A stretch of 64,000 nt of DNA from Caballeronia sp. M1242 (GTDB taxonomy: Bacteria > Pseudomonadota > Gammaproteobacteria > Burkholderiales > Burkholderiaceae): NCBI RefSeq assembly GCF_017220215.1, contig NZ_CP071130.1, forward strand, positions 1,256,837 through 1,320,836. Reading direction: 5' to 3'. Positions 37,941 to 46,260 of the stretch are shown here, piece after piece (position 1 is the first letter of the stretch; each line of letters starts with the position of its first letter). A program made the translations under genes and the position numbers. The notes below the pieces were generated by a model. The model worked only from the letters and a program-made list of their open reading frames with translations. It was not told the DNA's origin and ran no database searches.

Positions 37941-38683
37941 GACGCTCGACTGAGTGGCGCTGGCCGACACGCTTGACTCAGTCTGTTGGCGCTTATGCGA
38001 CAAGTGCGATGCGCGGCGCTCGCGCTAGCCTCGCTGCAAGCCGTCGCGAGAGGATTGGCACGCTCGCTGCATAGCGAGTGCGTCGCGGCTTGCTGCCTGC
38101 CACTGCAAGGCGCGATCGGACCGGCCGCTGCTTGCGCCGGTCCGTTCTCTTATTCATGCATGGTCGCGTGAAAGCGGGTATCGACGGCTGCGAGCGGGCA
38201 TGCTTGACGGCGCGCCGCCGTGTATCTCCAATCCGCGAGTGCCGACGCTTAGCGCGCTGTCGCCGGCTGCAGCGCTGAACGCAGCGATCTATCCGGTGAA
38301 CGGCAGGAACGGTGTTGGCAAGCGACCGTGTACACCATCGGGTGCGTTCCTGCAACGCGCGAGGACGGCCGCACCGAACGGCGCACGATGTTCTGGACGT
38401 GCGGACGGAAAGCGCTCGCACTTCGAGCCGGTTTCATTCGGAAACCTAACGATACATTGCTTGGCCCTCGCAAACGTCACGCCGCGTGCGCCAGCAGAAC
38501 TGCATGACTATCGCAGACGGCGTGGCGTTACTCGTTCCATCGTGGCGGTTGCGTCGGAGGCAATGAGACTTTACCGTTGTTCACAAGCCCGGCGACGACG
38601 CGCGCAGACCGCGCGCCAGCGCTCCCGAACATTCTCACCACAAACGAATCCCGTAACTCCTCACCTTTGCCAAGCCCGCCACC
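37941..38683. other. 743-base intergenic region, no convincing gene
   Basis: Open frames in all directions are short or rich in Arg/Ala/Cys without domain features. One possible terminator hairpin is noted at 38118. Upstream of the deaminase I see no clear promoter hexamers. Confidence 0.5.
38118..38151 (+). terminator. Possible terminator hairpin downstream of wrbA
   Basis: An 8-bp stem GGACCGGC/GCCGGTCC with a 10-base loop is followed by GTTCTCTTATT. It lies 178 bases past wrbA, so it could end either a long wrbA message or an unannotated small RNA. Confidence 0.4.
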
Positions 38684-39217
38684 ATGAGCCTGACCGCCCC
38701 CGCCTCGCATCCCGACAATCTACCGCCACAGGGCCTCACGCCCACGCGCGAGCAAATCATCCGGCATCTGCGGCGCGCGAGCGCCGTCGCCGAGCGCGCG
38801 ACCTTGCTCGGGCATCATCCGTTCGGCGCGATTCTCGTCGGCCCGGATCAGGAAAGCGTGTTGATGGAGCAAGGCAACGTCGATACCGTCAACCACGCGG
38901 AATCGGTATTGGCGCGCGTCGCGGCGCTCAACTTCACGCCGGAGTATCTGTGGAGTTGCACGCTGTATACATCGGTCGAGCCGTGCTGCATGTGCGCGGG
39001 AACGGCCTACTGGGCCAACATCGGACGCGTGGTCTACGGGCTGACCGAAGCGCGCCTGCTCGAAGCCACCGGCAATCACGCAGAGAATCCGACGATGAGC
39101 GTCTCGTCGCGCTATGTCTTCGACCATTGCCAGAAGCAGGTGGAACTGATCGGCCCGATCGCGGAAGTCGAGGAAGAAGTCTTGCGCGTGCAGCGGGCGT
39201 TCTGGTCTACGCGATAA
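38684..39217 (+). CDS. Nucleoside/nucleobase deaminase (CDA superfamily)
   Basis: 177 residues. Zinc-binding motifs of the cytidine deaminase fold are NHAES, whose His and Glu are the zinc ligand and proton shuttle, and EPCCMCAG, whose two Cys are ligands. YWANIGRVVYGL and the C-terminal helix fit guanine/tRNA-adenosine deaminase relatives. As a free-standing protein it probably acts on a base such as guanine or cytosine, but the substrate cannot be fixed. It converges on the IclR gene with 14 bases between stops. Confidence 0.88.
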   Translation: MSLTAPASHPDNLPPQGLTPTREQIIRHLRRASAVAERATLLGHHPFGAILVGPDQESVLMEQGNVDTVNHAESVLARVAALNFTPEYLWSCTLYTSVEPCCMCAGTAYWANIGRVVYGLTEARLLEATGNHAENPTMSVSSRYVFDHCQKQVELIGPIAEVEEEVLRVQRAFWSTR

Positions 39218-39231
39218 AACGGCGGTCGCCG

Positions 39232-40002
39232 CTAGATCACATTGAGCATCGCGAGCGCCGTTTCCTGCAACGGCGGCAATACGCGGGCGAGCGCGGCCTC
39301 GCTCGTCTCTTTCCCGATCGGCATGTTCACGGACAGCGCCGCGACCACTTGTCCGTGCCGGTTCTTGATCGGCACCGCGACGCCGCGCACGCCCACTTGC
39401 AACTGCTGTTCGAAGACCACGAAGCCGTCCGCGCGCGCCTGCCGAATCTTGTCGTAGAGCGCATCCTTATCGGTGATGGTGAGCGGCGTGAACGGCCTGA
39501 ACTCCGTTGCGTCGAGCCATGCGCGCACCGCGTCCTCGTCCGTCTTGTAGGCGAGCATCACGAGTCCGGCCGACATCAACGCAGCCGGCACGCGCGCGCC
39601 CAGCACGAAGCCGGTGGTCATCACGCGCGAGGCGCCGTTGCGCGCAATGATGACGAGATCCCATTCGTCGAGCACGCTGACATACACGTTCTCGTGGATC
39701 AACGCGCTCAGGTGCTGCAAATACGGCTGAACGATGCGCGGCAGCCGCGCCGAGTCGAAATACGACCAGCCCACGCGCAACACGCGCGGCGTCAGATTGA
39801 AGAGCTTGCCGTCGGTCTGCACGTAACCGAGGTGCGCGAGCGTGAGCAGATACCGCCGCGCCGCCGTGCGCGTGATGCCGGTGCGCACGGCCGCTTGCGT
39901 CGGCGTCATGCGCGCGTGCTGGTCGTCGAACGCTTCGAGGATCGCCAAACCCTTCTCGAGCCCGGCGATCCAGTCTCGCTTGTCCAGTGCCGGTTTTGTC
40001 AT
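39232..40002 (-). CDS. IclR-family regulator of the PcaR/PobR group
   Basis: 256 residues. N-terminal winged HTH (GLEKGLAILEAFDDQHARMTPTQAAVRTGITRTAARRYLLTLAHLGYV), typical of the Pca regulon subgroup, and an effector domain with VGVRGVAVPIKNRHGQVVAALSVNMP. Members sense aromatic acids or beta-ketoadipate. It is divergent from an MHS transporter, and an inverted repeat lies between them at 40044, so it most likely controls uptake of an aromatic or hydroaromatic acid. Confidence 0.92.
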   Translation of the reverse strand: MTKPALDKRDWIAGLEKGLAILEAFDDQHARMTPTQAAVRTGITRTAARRYLLTLAHLGYVQTDGKLFNLTPRVLRVGWSYFDSARLPRIVQPYLQHLSALIHENVYVSVLDEWDLVIIARNGASRVMTTGFVLGARVPAALMSAGLVMLAYKTDEDAVRAWLDATEFRPFTPLTITDKDALYDKIRQARADGFVVFEQQLQVGVRGVAVPIKNRHGQVVAALSVNMPIGKETSEAALARVLPPLQETALAMLNVI

Positions 40003-40043
40003 ATGCGGTTCGAGCCTTTGCTAGTGCTAACCCCCAAAGCGGC

Positions 40044-40073
40044 CGATTATCGAACGCGTGCGTGCGATAATCG
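40044..40073. promoter_or_regulatory. Inverted repeat operator candidate for the IclR regulator
   Basis: CGATTATCG and CGATAATCG are perfect 9-base inverted arms separated by 12 bases. The site lies 42 bases upstream of the IclR gene and about 200 bases before the transporter. Confidence 0.6.
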
Positions 40074-40274
40074 CGCACAATTTATCACAAATCGTTGCCC
40101 GCTCGGGGTTGCGCTCTTATGCTCGTTTCACTCGTAAGGGACATGTTCGCGAGCCTGGCTCGATTGCCTCGCCGCCCGACCACGCGGCGGCGCGAATCGG
40201 CAGAAAACGCAGGTAAGAAGAAACGCACAGGCGGTAGCGTAACCACTCGTTAAACCAACATTCGGAGACACTTT

Positions 40275-41681
40275 ATGGCTAGCCCTAAGGAAGAGGCGCA
40301 CGGCGGCCGCCAGGCGAAAAAAGCGACGGCGAGCGGCTGGATCGGCTCGGCGCTCGAGTACTACGATTTCTTCATCTACGCGCAGGCGGCGGCGCTCATC
40401 TTTCCGCAGCTGTTCTTCCCGTCGGGCAATCCGAAAGTGGCGATCGTCGCATCGCTCGCAACGTACGGCGTGGGTTATGTGGCGCGGCCGATCGGCGCGT
40501 TCGTGCTCGGTCATCTGGGCGACACGCACGGCCGCAAGAATGTGCTGCTCATCTGCATGTTCCTGATGGGCTTCTCGACGATGGCGGTCGGTCTCTTGCC
40601 GACGTATCACAGTGTCGGCATGCTGGCGCCCACGCTGCTCGTCGTGTTGCGGCTGATTCAAGGCTTCGCGGTAGCCGGCGAGATTTCCGGCGCAAGCTCG
40701 ATGATTCTGGAACACGCACCGTTCGGCCGACGCGGCTACTACGCGAGCTTCACGCTTCAGGGCGTGCAGGCCGGCCAGATCCTCGCGGCTGCCGTTTTCC
40801 TGCCGCTCGCCGCCTTCATGCCCGAGTCCATGTTCAATTCGTGGGGCTGGCGCGTGCCGTTCCTGCTGTCGGCACTGGTGCTGGTCGCGGGCTACATCAT
40901 TCGTCGCGAAGTTCACGAAACGCCCGCGTTCGCAGCGGAAGGCGCGCACGGCGAGCTGCCGAAGTCGCCGATCAAGGAAGCCTTTGCGAACAGCACGCCC
41001 GACATGATCCGCGTCGTTTGCATGGCGCTCATGAACGTGATTCCGGTCGTCGCGACCATCTTCGGCGCGGCCTATGCGGTGCAGGCTTCGTACGGCATCG
41101 GCTTCCAGAAGAGCGTGTATCTGTGGATTCCGGTCGTCGGCAACATTCTCGCGGTGCTGGTGATTCCGTTTGTCGGCAACCTGTCCGACAAGATTGGCCG
41201 CCGCATGCCGATGATCGTCGGTTCGCTGCTCGCGGGTCTCTTGTCGTTCGCGTATCTGTATGCCATCAGCATTCGCAACGTGCCGCTCGCCATCGTCATG
41301 TCGCTGTTGATGTGGGGGGTCGTGTATCAGGGCTATAACGCGATCTTCCCGAGCTTCTTCCCCGAACTGTTCCCGACGCGTTCACGCGTGTCGGCCATGG
41401 CGATTGCGCAGAACATCGGCACGACGATTACCGCGCTGCTGCCCGCGCTCTTCGCGGCGGTCGCGCCGCCGGGATCGGCCAACATTCCGCTCACGGTCGG
41501 CGCGCTGGCGTTCGGCGTGACGATCATCGCGTCGATTGCGGCGTGGTCGGCGCGCGAAACGTATCGCGTGCGTCTGGACGACCTCGGCAAGAAGGACGCC
41601 GTGCCGATGAGCGAGCAGGAATACGAACGCATGCGCGCCGATTCGATGGCCGTCGAGAAAGTGGCCAAGGCTCACGCCTGA
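40275..41681 (+). CDS. MFS metabolite:H+ symporter (MHS family, ShiA/PcaT-like)
   Basis: 468 residues, 12 predicted helices. MHS signatures: GSALEYYDFFIYAQAAALIFPQLFFP, RPIGAFVLGHLGDTHGRKNVLL, LRLIQGFAVAGEISGASSMILEHAPFGRRGYYAS and WGWRVPFLLSA. The family imports small carboxylates such as shikimate, ketoglutarate or aromatic acids with protons. Regulation by the divergent IclR gene is inferred. It ends at a strong terminator. Confidence 0.92.
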   Translation: MASPKEEAHGGRQAKKATASGWIGSALEYYDFFIYAQAAALIFPQLFFPSGNPKVAIVASLATYGVGYVARPIGAFVLGHLGDTHGRKNVLLICMFLMGFSTMAVGLLPTYHSVGMLAPTLLVVLRLIQGFAVAGEISGASSMILEHAPFGRRGYYASFTLQGVQAGQILAAAVFLPLAAFMPESMFNSWGWRVPFLLSALVLVAGYIIRREVHETPAFAAEGAHGELPKSPIKEAFANSTPDMIRVVCMALMNVIPVVATIFGAAYAVQASYGIGFQKSVYLWIPVVGNILAVLVIPFVGNLSDKIGRRMPMIVGSLLAGLLSFAYLYAISIRNVPLAIVMSLLMWGVVYQGYNAIFPSFFPELFPTRSRVSAMAIAQNIGTTITALLPALFAAVAPPGSANIPLTVGALAFGVTIIASIAAWSARETYRVRLDDLGKKDAVPMSEQEYERMRADSMAVEKVAKAHA

Positions 41682-41704
41682 CCGGAACACGCGCGTGTTC
41701 CACG

Positions 41705-41725
41705 GGGCCCTTCGGGGCCCTTTTT
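41705..41725 (+). terminator. Rho-independent terminator after MHS transporter
   Basis: GGGCCC-TTCG-GGGCCC with a UUCG tetraloop, then TTTTT. Confidence 0.92.
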
Positions 41726-41776
41726 GTTGCTTCGCGATAACATGCGAGCCACTTCTTGCATGACGCGGAGGCATGA

Positions 41777-42700
41777 ATGGCGGGGTTCAACGAGCGCATC
41801 CTGAACGGCATCAGCGTGTTCGCGGCGATCGTCGATGCGGGCACGTTTGCCGCAGCCGGCGAGAAGCTCGGCATGTCGCAACCGGGCGTGAGCCGCGCCA
41901 TCGCGCGTCTGGAAGCGCGACTCAAGATACGCCTGTTCGACCGCACGACGCGCACGGTCTCGCTCACCGACGACGGCCGCCGCTTCTTCGAACAAGTCAT
42001 GCCGCATCTGATCGGCCTCGAGGAAGCGGCGTCCACTGCGTCGGGCAGCGCGACGGCGGTGCGCGGGCGGCTGCGCGTGAACGTCGACCCGATCTTCTCG
42101 CGGCTCCTGCTCGGACCGAAACTCGAAGCGTTCATGGAAGCGCATCCCGAACTCGAACTTGAACTGCTCACGCGCGACCGTCTGGGCGACATGATCGCCG
42201 ATGGCTTTGATCTCGCCGTGCGCTTCGGCGAGCCGCGCAATTCGAGCCTCGTCGCGCGCAAGTTGCTGGATACGCCGGTGCGCACGGTGGCCGCGCCTTC
42301 GTATATCGCGCGCTGCGGGCGGCCGGCGACGCCGCAGGCGCTTGCGAGCGGCGCGCACACGTGCATCGAATTCCGCGATCCGGAAACGGGGCGGCCGTTT
42401 CCGTGGGAGTTTCATCGGAAAAAGAAGCGGCTCACCGTCGCAACGCGCGGGCATCTGACGCTGAACGATCCCGGCACGATGCTGAACGCGTGCCTGTCCG
42501 GGTACGGCATCGCGCAGATACTCGAACTCGGTCACGCGGATCTGATGGCGGAAGGTGCGCTGATCGACCTGTTTCCGGACTGGCCCGACGAGCGCTTTCC
42601 GCTCTATGCGTTTCATCCGTCGCGGCATCATCCGCCGGCCAAGACGCGGGCGTTTCTCGACATGGTGATTGCGTTGACCGGGGCGGAGACAGGCGGGTGA
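41777..42700 (+). CDS. LysR-family transcriptional regulator
   Basis: 307 residues. HTH at the N-terminus (FAAAGEKLGMSQPGVSRAIARLEARLKIRLFDRTTRTVSLTDDG) and an effector domain (GRLRVNVDPIFSRLLLGPKLEAFMEAHPELELELLTRD, GFDLAVRFGEPRNSSLVARKL). A single gene after a strong terminator, with no divergent partner, so the target is not evident. Confidence 0.92.
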   Translation: MAGFNERILNGISVFAAIVDAGTFAAAGEKLGMSQPGVSRAIARLEARLKIRLFDRTTRTVSLTDDGRRFFEQVMPHLIGLEEAASTASGSATAVRGRLRVNVDPIFSRLLLGPKLEAFMEAHPELELELLTRDRLGDMIADGFDLAVRFGEPRNSSLVARKLLDTPVRTVAAPSYIARCGRPATPQALASGAHTCIEFRDPETGRPFPWEFHRKKKRLTVATRGHLTLNDPGTMLNACLSGYGIAQILELGHADLMAEGALIDLFPDWPDERFPLYAFHPSRHHPPAKTRAFLDMVIALTGAETGG

Positions 42701-42747
42701 TTGCGGTGCGCGGCGTTTATCGAAGTCGCGCTGATCGCGCGGCGTGG

Positions 42748-42969
42748 TCAGCGCGCGCAGGCATCCGGACGCGCTTTCGCGCCGCGACGCTCGGGCGGCA
42801 CCTTGCAATTGTCGACGCGTTGCTCGTCGCTGGCTTTGTCGCCGAGCCGTTCTTTCAGCGTCTTAGGCTCGGAGGCGGCGGACGCGCTGGCGGCATCGTC
42901 GGCGTGGGAAGTCTGCGCCGATGCGAAGCCGATAAGCAGCAAAGCAATACGAAACCAGCGGTTCATCAT
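42748..42969 (-). CDS. Small secreted hypothetical protein
   Basis: 73 residues with signal peptide MMNRWFRIALLLIGFASAQTSHA. The mature part is charged (SEPKTLKERLGDKASDEQRVDNCKVPPERRGAKARPDACAR) with two cysteines. GAGG lies a few bases upstream of tandem ATGs at 42969 and 42966. It is just downstream of the two-component kinase on the same strand, so cotranscription is possible. Family unknown. Confidence 0.65.
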   Translation of the reverse strand: MMNRWFRIALLLIGFASAQTSHADDAASASAASEPKTLKERLGDKASDEQRVDNCKVPPERRGAKARPDACAR

Positions 42970-42996
42970 GGTCGAGCCTCGTGAAAGCTCAGAGCC

Positions 42997-44376
42997 TCAC
43001 CGCACCGCCACCGCAGCGCACTCCGTTGTTTGCTCTTTCATTTCGACGCCGCGCAAGCCGCGCACCGACACCGCGAGCCCGCCCGCGCCCGCGCGGTTCT
43101 CGACAGTCAAGGTCGCCTGATGCCGCTGCGCCACGCGCGACGCAATGGCAAGCCCTAGCCCGCTGCCCTGCCCGTGCGTCCCCGCGCCGCGATAAAAGCG
43201 GTCGCACGCGCGCTCGATCTCGTCGGGCGGAATGCCGGGGCCCGTATCGAGGACCGTCAGCGCGATGCCGCTCGGCTCGCGGCGCAGCGTCACATCGACG
43301 CGTCCGCCGGGCGGCGTGTGGCGGATCGCGTTATCGAGCAGATTGTTGAGCAGCACAGCGAGCGCATGCGTGTCGCCGAGAATCGCGAACGCGTCGTCCT
43401 CGCTGCGCGCATCCTCCAGTTCGAGGCCGAGGTCGATCGACTTCGCCTCCGCAATCAGCGAGAAGTCCGACACCCGCGTCTCGCATAGCGTGCGCAGGCT
43501 CATCGGCGCGATGGCCGCCTCACGTGCCGCGTCCTCGCGTGCCATGCTCAGCAACTGCTGCGCAAGATGGATCAGCCGGTTCAGCCGCCCGTCGATCTTG
43601 CCGACCGTCGCGTCGTCCACTTTCAGCGAGCCGTCGCTGATGGCGCCTTGTATCTGCAATTTGAGCGCGGTGAGCGGCGTGCGCAGTTCGTGGGCGGCAT
43701 CCGCGATGAACGTGCGCTGTGCCTCCGCCGCCTCGTTGAGACGCGTGAGCAGGCCGTTCAGCGCATCGACGAGCGGACGCAGTTCGACGGGCGTGCTCGC
43801 GGCAAGCGACACGGGCGCAACCGATTCCGGCGAACGCGCGGCGAGCGACCGCGAGAGCCAGCGCACCGGCGCGAGACCGCGCGCCACAACCACGAGCACG
43901 ATCACCACGATGACCGGTATCAACAGCGCGAGCGGCCAGATGGTGCGCAGCGCGAGCGAAATGGCCATGTCCTCGCGCACGAAGTACGGCTGCGCCACTT
44001 GCACGAAGCGATCCGGCAAGGTCATGCCGAACGCGCGCCAGCGGTAGCCTTCGCGCTCGGCGGAGCGGAAGCCGTCGCCGAAACGCGGCAGCGCGGGTTC
44101 ATGCGGCGAGTGATAGATGAGCCGCCCGGTTTTGTCCCAGATGTCGATGACGAGCCGGTCGTCGGCGATGCCTACGAGGTCGTGGCTGCGTCCCTCCGCG
44201 ACATCCGACGCAGTGATGTTGCCCGGCAGCGAGACCGCGACGGTGCGCAGTTCGTAGTCGAACAGTTCGCCCGCCTCCAGCTGCGCCATGTGAAAGATGC
44301 CGTAACCCGCGAGCAGACACGCCGCGGCGAGTCCGCAGATGAGCCAGCCGAGCAGCCAGCGCCGGATGGAGTTCAT
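42997..44376 (-). CDS. Sensor histidine kinase, QseC/PmrB-like
   Basis: 459 residues from MNSIRRWLLGWLICG, whose ATG overlaps the regulator stop (ATGA). Two membrane helices (about 8-28 and 155-178) flank a 2CSK_N-type periplasmic region (ELFDYELRTVAVSLP). A HAMP-like linker, phospho-His in FIADAAHELRTPLTALK, N box LLNNLLDNAIRHTP, and G boxes LDTGPGIPPDE and GSGLGLAIA follow. This pattern is that of QseC/TctE/PmrB kinases. The stimulus is unknown. Confidence 0.93.
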   Translation of the reverse strand: MNSIRRWLLGWLICGLAAACLLAGYGIFHMAQLEAGELFDYELRTVAVSLPGNITASDVAEGRSHDLVGIADDRLVIDIWDKTGRLIYHSPHEPALPRFGDGFRSAEREGYRWRAFGMTLPDRFVQVAQPYFVREDMAISLALRTIWPLALLIPVIVVIVLVVVARGLAPVRWLSRSLAARSPESVAPVSLAASTPVELRPLVDALNGLLTRLNEAAEAQRTFIADAAHELRTPLTALKLQIQGAISDGSLKVDDATVGKIDGRLNRLIHLAQQLLSMAREDAAREAAIAPMSLRTLCETRVSDFSLIAEAKSIDLGLELEDARSEDDAFAILGDTHALAVLLNNLLDNAIRHTPPGGRVDVTLRREPSGIALTVLDTGPGIPPDEIERACDRFYRGAGTHGQGSGLGLAIASRVAQRHQATLTVENRAGAGGLAVSVRGLRGVEMKEQTTECAAVAVR

Positions 44377-45035
44377 CCGATCCTCTTCAGCCGATAGCCT
44401 ACGCCGCGCACGGTCACGATCTGCTCGGCGCCGATCTTGCGCCGCAGGCTGTGCACGTGGACTTCGATCGCGTTGCTGCCCACTTCCTCGCCCCATCCAT
44501 AGAGTTTCTCTTCCAGCTCCGAGCGGCGGAATACGCGCGACGGCTCCTCGATCAACGCCTGAAGCAGCGCGAATTCGCGCGGCACGAGATTCAGCGCGAC
44601 GCCGCCCTTCGACGCTTCGTGCGCGGCAGGATCGAGCGACAAGTCGCCGTGCGTGTACACGAGTTGCGTATGGCCCGTGCGGCGGCGCAGCAGCGCGCGC
44701 ACGCGGGCGGCGAGTTCGTCGAGATCGAAGGGCTTGAGCAGATAGTCGTCCGCGCCGGCGTCGAGGCCACGAATGCGGTCATCCACCGCGTCGCGCGCCG
44801 TGAGAATCATGACCGGCGCATGGCCGCCGTTCTTGCGGTAGACGCCGAGCAGATCGAGGCCGTCGCGCTTCGGCAAGGTGAGATCCAGCAACACGAGGTC
44901 GTACACGTCGTTGCCGAGCGACAACTCGGCCGCGCGGCCATCCTGCGCCCAGTCCACGGTGTAGCTGGAGCGGCGCAACGCGGCCAGCACCGTCTCGGCG
45001 ATCATTTCGTCGTCCTCTACCAAAAGCAGGCGCAT
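44373..45035 (-). CDS. OmpR-family response regulator, QseB/PmrA-like
   Basis: 220 residues from MRLLLVEDDEMIAE. Acidic pair E7-D8-D9, phosphoacceptor D51 in LVLLDLTLPKRDG, and a lysine in YLLKPFDLDELAAR. The C-terminal winged helix has NLVPREFALLQALIEEPSRVF and SNAIEVHVHSLRRKIG ... VTVRGVGYRL. Phased TTAAG half-sites upstream at 45082-45119 resemble the PmrA box and suggest autoregulation. Translationally coupled to the kinase. Confidence 0.94.
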   Translation of the reverse strand: MRLLLVEDDEMIAETVLAALRRSSYTVDWAQDGRAAELSLGNDVYDLVLLDLTLPKRDGLDLLGVYRKNGGHAPVMILTARDAVDDRIRGLDAGADDYLLKPFDLDELAARVRALLRRRTGHTQLVYTHGDLSLDPAAHEASKGGVALNLVPREFALLQALIEEPSRVFRRSELEEKLYGWGEEVGSNAIEVHVHSLRRKIGAEQIVTVRGVGYRLKRIG

Positions 45036-45081
45036 GCCCTTCCCCAAGCTTTGACGTCGCGGCCATTCTCCTTGCGTCTTG

Positions 45082-45119
45082 CTTAAGCGCCACTTAACGC
45101 CCGGCACGCCGGACTTAAG
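45082..45119. promoter_or_regulatory. PmrA/QseB-like binding sites upstream of the two-component genes
   Basis: CTTAAG-N5-CTTAAC (45082-45098) fits the tandem PmrA-type box (YTTAAK-N5-YTTAAK) with one mismatch. A third CTTAAG lies at 45114-45119, 21 bases on. Spacings of 11 and 21 bases keep the sites on one face of the helix. Confidence 0.55.
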
Positions 45120-45457
45120 GATCGCATAAGCAACCAGCCCGCACTATACCGCCAGGCGCGCCGCAAACCGTGCACGCGCGCTTCTTGGGTGCGAGCGACC
45201 GTTCTCGTTTTGCGGCGCGCATGCGGTGCTTTTGGAGCTATGCCGCGCGGTCTGCGGATGCGCGTCGCGCGGGCGCGGCGGGCGCACAGGCTTCGCGACG
45301 CTCGTATCCGACGCGGTTTACGGACGATGCTGCGCGGCTCGTCCAACTGCAATCTGCCGAAAGCCGTCGTGCCGCGGCTGCTGCCGTCGTCGCGGCGCGC
45401 TGTCGGCGAGAAGTCCACGCGGTCGGGCGTGACTCGGAACTCGCCCGGTCCGGTTCG

Positions 45458-45486
45458 AGCCCGGCTCTTGGCCGGGCTCTTTTTTT
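45458..45486 (+). terminator. Strong rho-independent terminator without an assigned transcript
   Basis: AGCCCGGC-TCTTG-GCCGGGCT followed by CTTTTTTT. On the plus strand the upstream 420 bases hold no convincing gene, so an unannotated small RNA is possible. Confidence 0.85.
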
Positions 45487-45513
45487 GTCCGGCGCGCGCT
45501 CCGGCCTGCTTGA

Positions 45514-45532
45514 GGTGAGAGTTTTCGGGAAT
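45514..45532 (+). repeat. Dispersed 19-base repeat copy
   Basis: GGTGAGAGTTTTCGGGAAT; the core is intact and the last two bases differ. Confidence 0.8.
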
Positions 45533-45576
45533 CACGTGGAGGAACCGCCCGCTGGCGGGCTTCTGCGCGTGGCTCA

Positions 45577-45595
45577 GGTGAGGTTTTTCGGGAGC
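45577..45595 (+). repeat. Dispersed 19-base repeat copy
   Basis: GGTGAGGTTTTTCGGGAGC matches all fixed positions. Confidence 0.88.
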
Positions 45596-45908
45596 AGCCT
45601 TTCTCCCCTTTCCCGCGAAACGCGCCAGTAAGCGCGAGGAAGGCACACCTTCCGTCGACGCGTGCTGACAGTTCGTCGGAGAACAACGTGCGGCGCCGTT
45701 CCGGGAACGATTCCCCAAAACGCGGAGCCGAGTCCCGCGAAGCTCGAATCCGAGGCAGTCGCGATGCTTGTCCATCACCCTCGTCCTGCACGATGCCAAT
45801 AGAGCCACGCCGAGCTAGCACTGCCACGAAGGCATTAAGATGCGCGGCGAACAGGCAATTGCTGATACAGACCGCTCGTGCTCCGACTCATGGCGGCAAC
45901 GGGTGCCC

Positions 45909-46187
45909 TCAACGAATCGACGACGGATGCCGTGCAAGCGGCGTGACTTGCATCGTCATATACGGGAACAAGGGCAGCGCCGACAAGATGGTGTGCAATT
46001 CGTCGTGCGAGTCGACATCAAAGACACTGTAGTTCGCGTACTCGCCAACGACGCGGTGCAACTGCTGCCACTTTCCGGATCGCTGCAGTTCCTGCGAGTA
46101 AGCTTTCTCGCGTGCTTTGATCTCATCGGCCTGTGCCGCCGGCATATCGTGCGGCAGACGCACGTCCATTCTTACGAGATACAGCAT
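45909..46187 (-). CDS. catC: Muconolactone delta-isomerase
   Basis: 92 residues from MLYLVRMDVRLPHDMP, with a strong AGGAGG seven bases upstream. The protein has the CatC features KAREKAYSQELQRSGKWQQLHRVVGEYANYSVFDVDSHDELHTILSALPLFPYM. It isomerises muconolactone to 3-oxoadipate enol-lactone in the catechol branch of the beta-ketoadipate pathway. Third gene of catR-catB-catC on this strand; catD is not in the window. Confidence 0.95.
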   Translation of the reverse strand: MLYLVRMDVRLPHDMPAAQADEIKAREKAYSQELQRSGKWQQLHRVVGEYANYSVFDVDSHDELHTILSALPLFPYMTMQVTPLARHPSSIR

Positions 46188-46260
46188 GTTTCCTCCTGAG
46201 GGGGACACTCCCGTTGCAAGCGAAAAGGAGCGTCATGTCGATGTTCTTGTTGACGCGCGC

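Larger units (their letters stand above)
45036..45908. other. 873-base intergenic region with orphan terminator and two repeats
   Basis: No credible gene. It contains the PmrA-like sites, a strong plus-strand terminator at 45458 with no recognised gene before it, and repeat copies at 45514 and 45577. Confidence 0.5.

Noticed and set aside
45396..45472. tRNA gene suggested by GGTTCGAGCC T-arm-like sequence
   Set aside because: No matching acceptor stem, D-arm or anticodon arm can be drawn; the sequence is explained by the terminator hairpin.
45083..45808. 241-residue minus-strand frame upstream of the two-component genes
   Set aside because: Low-complexity Arg/Ala/Ser composition, crosses the terminator and repeat copies, no ribosome site or family likeness.
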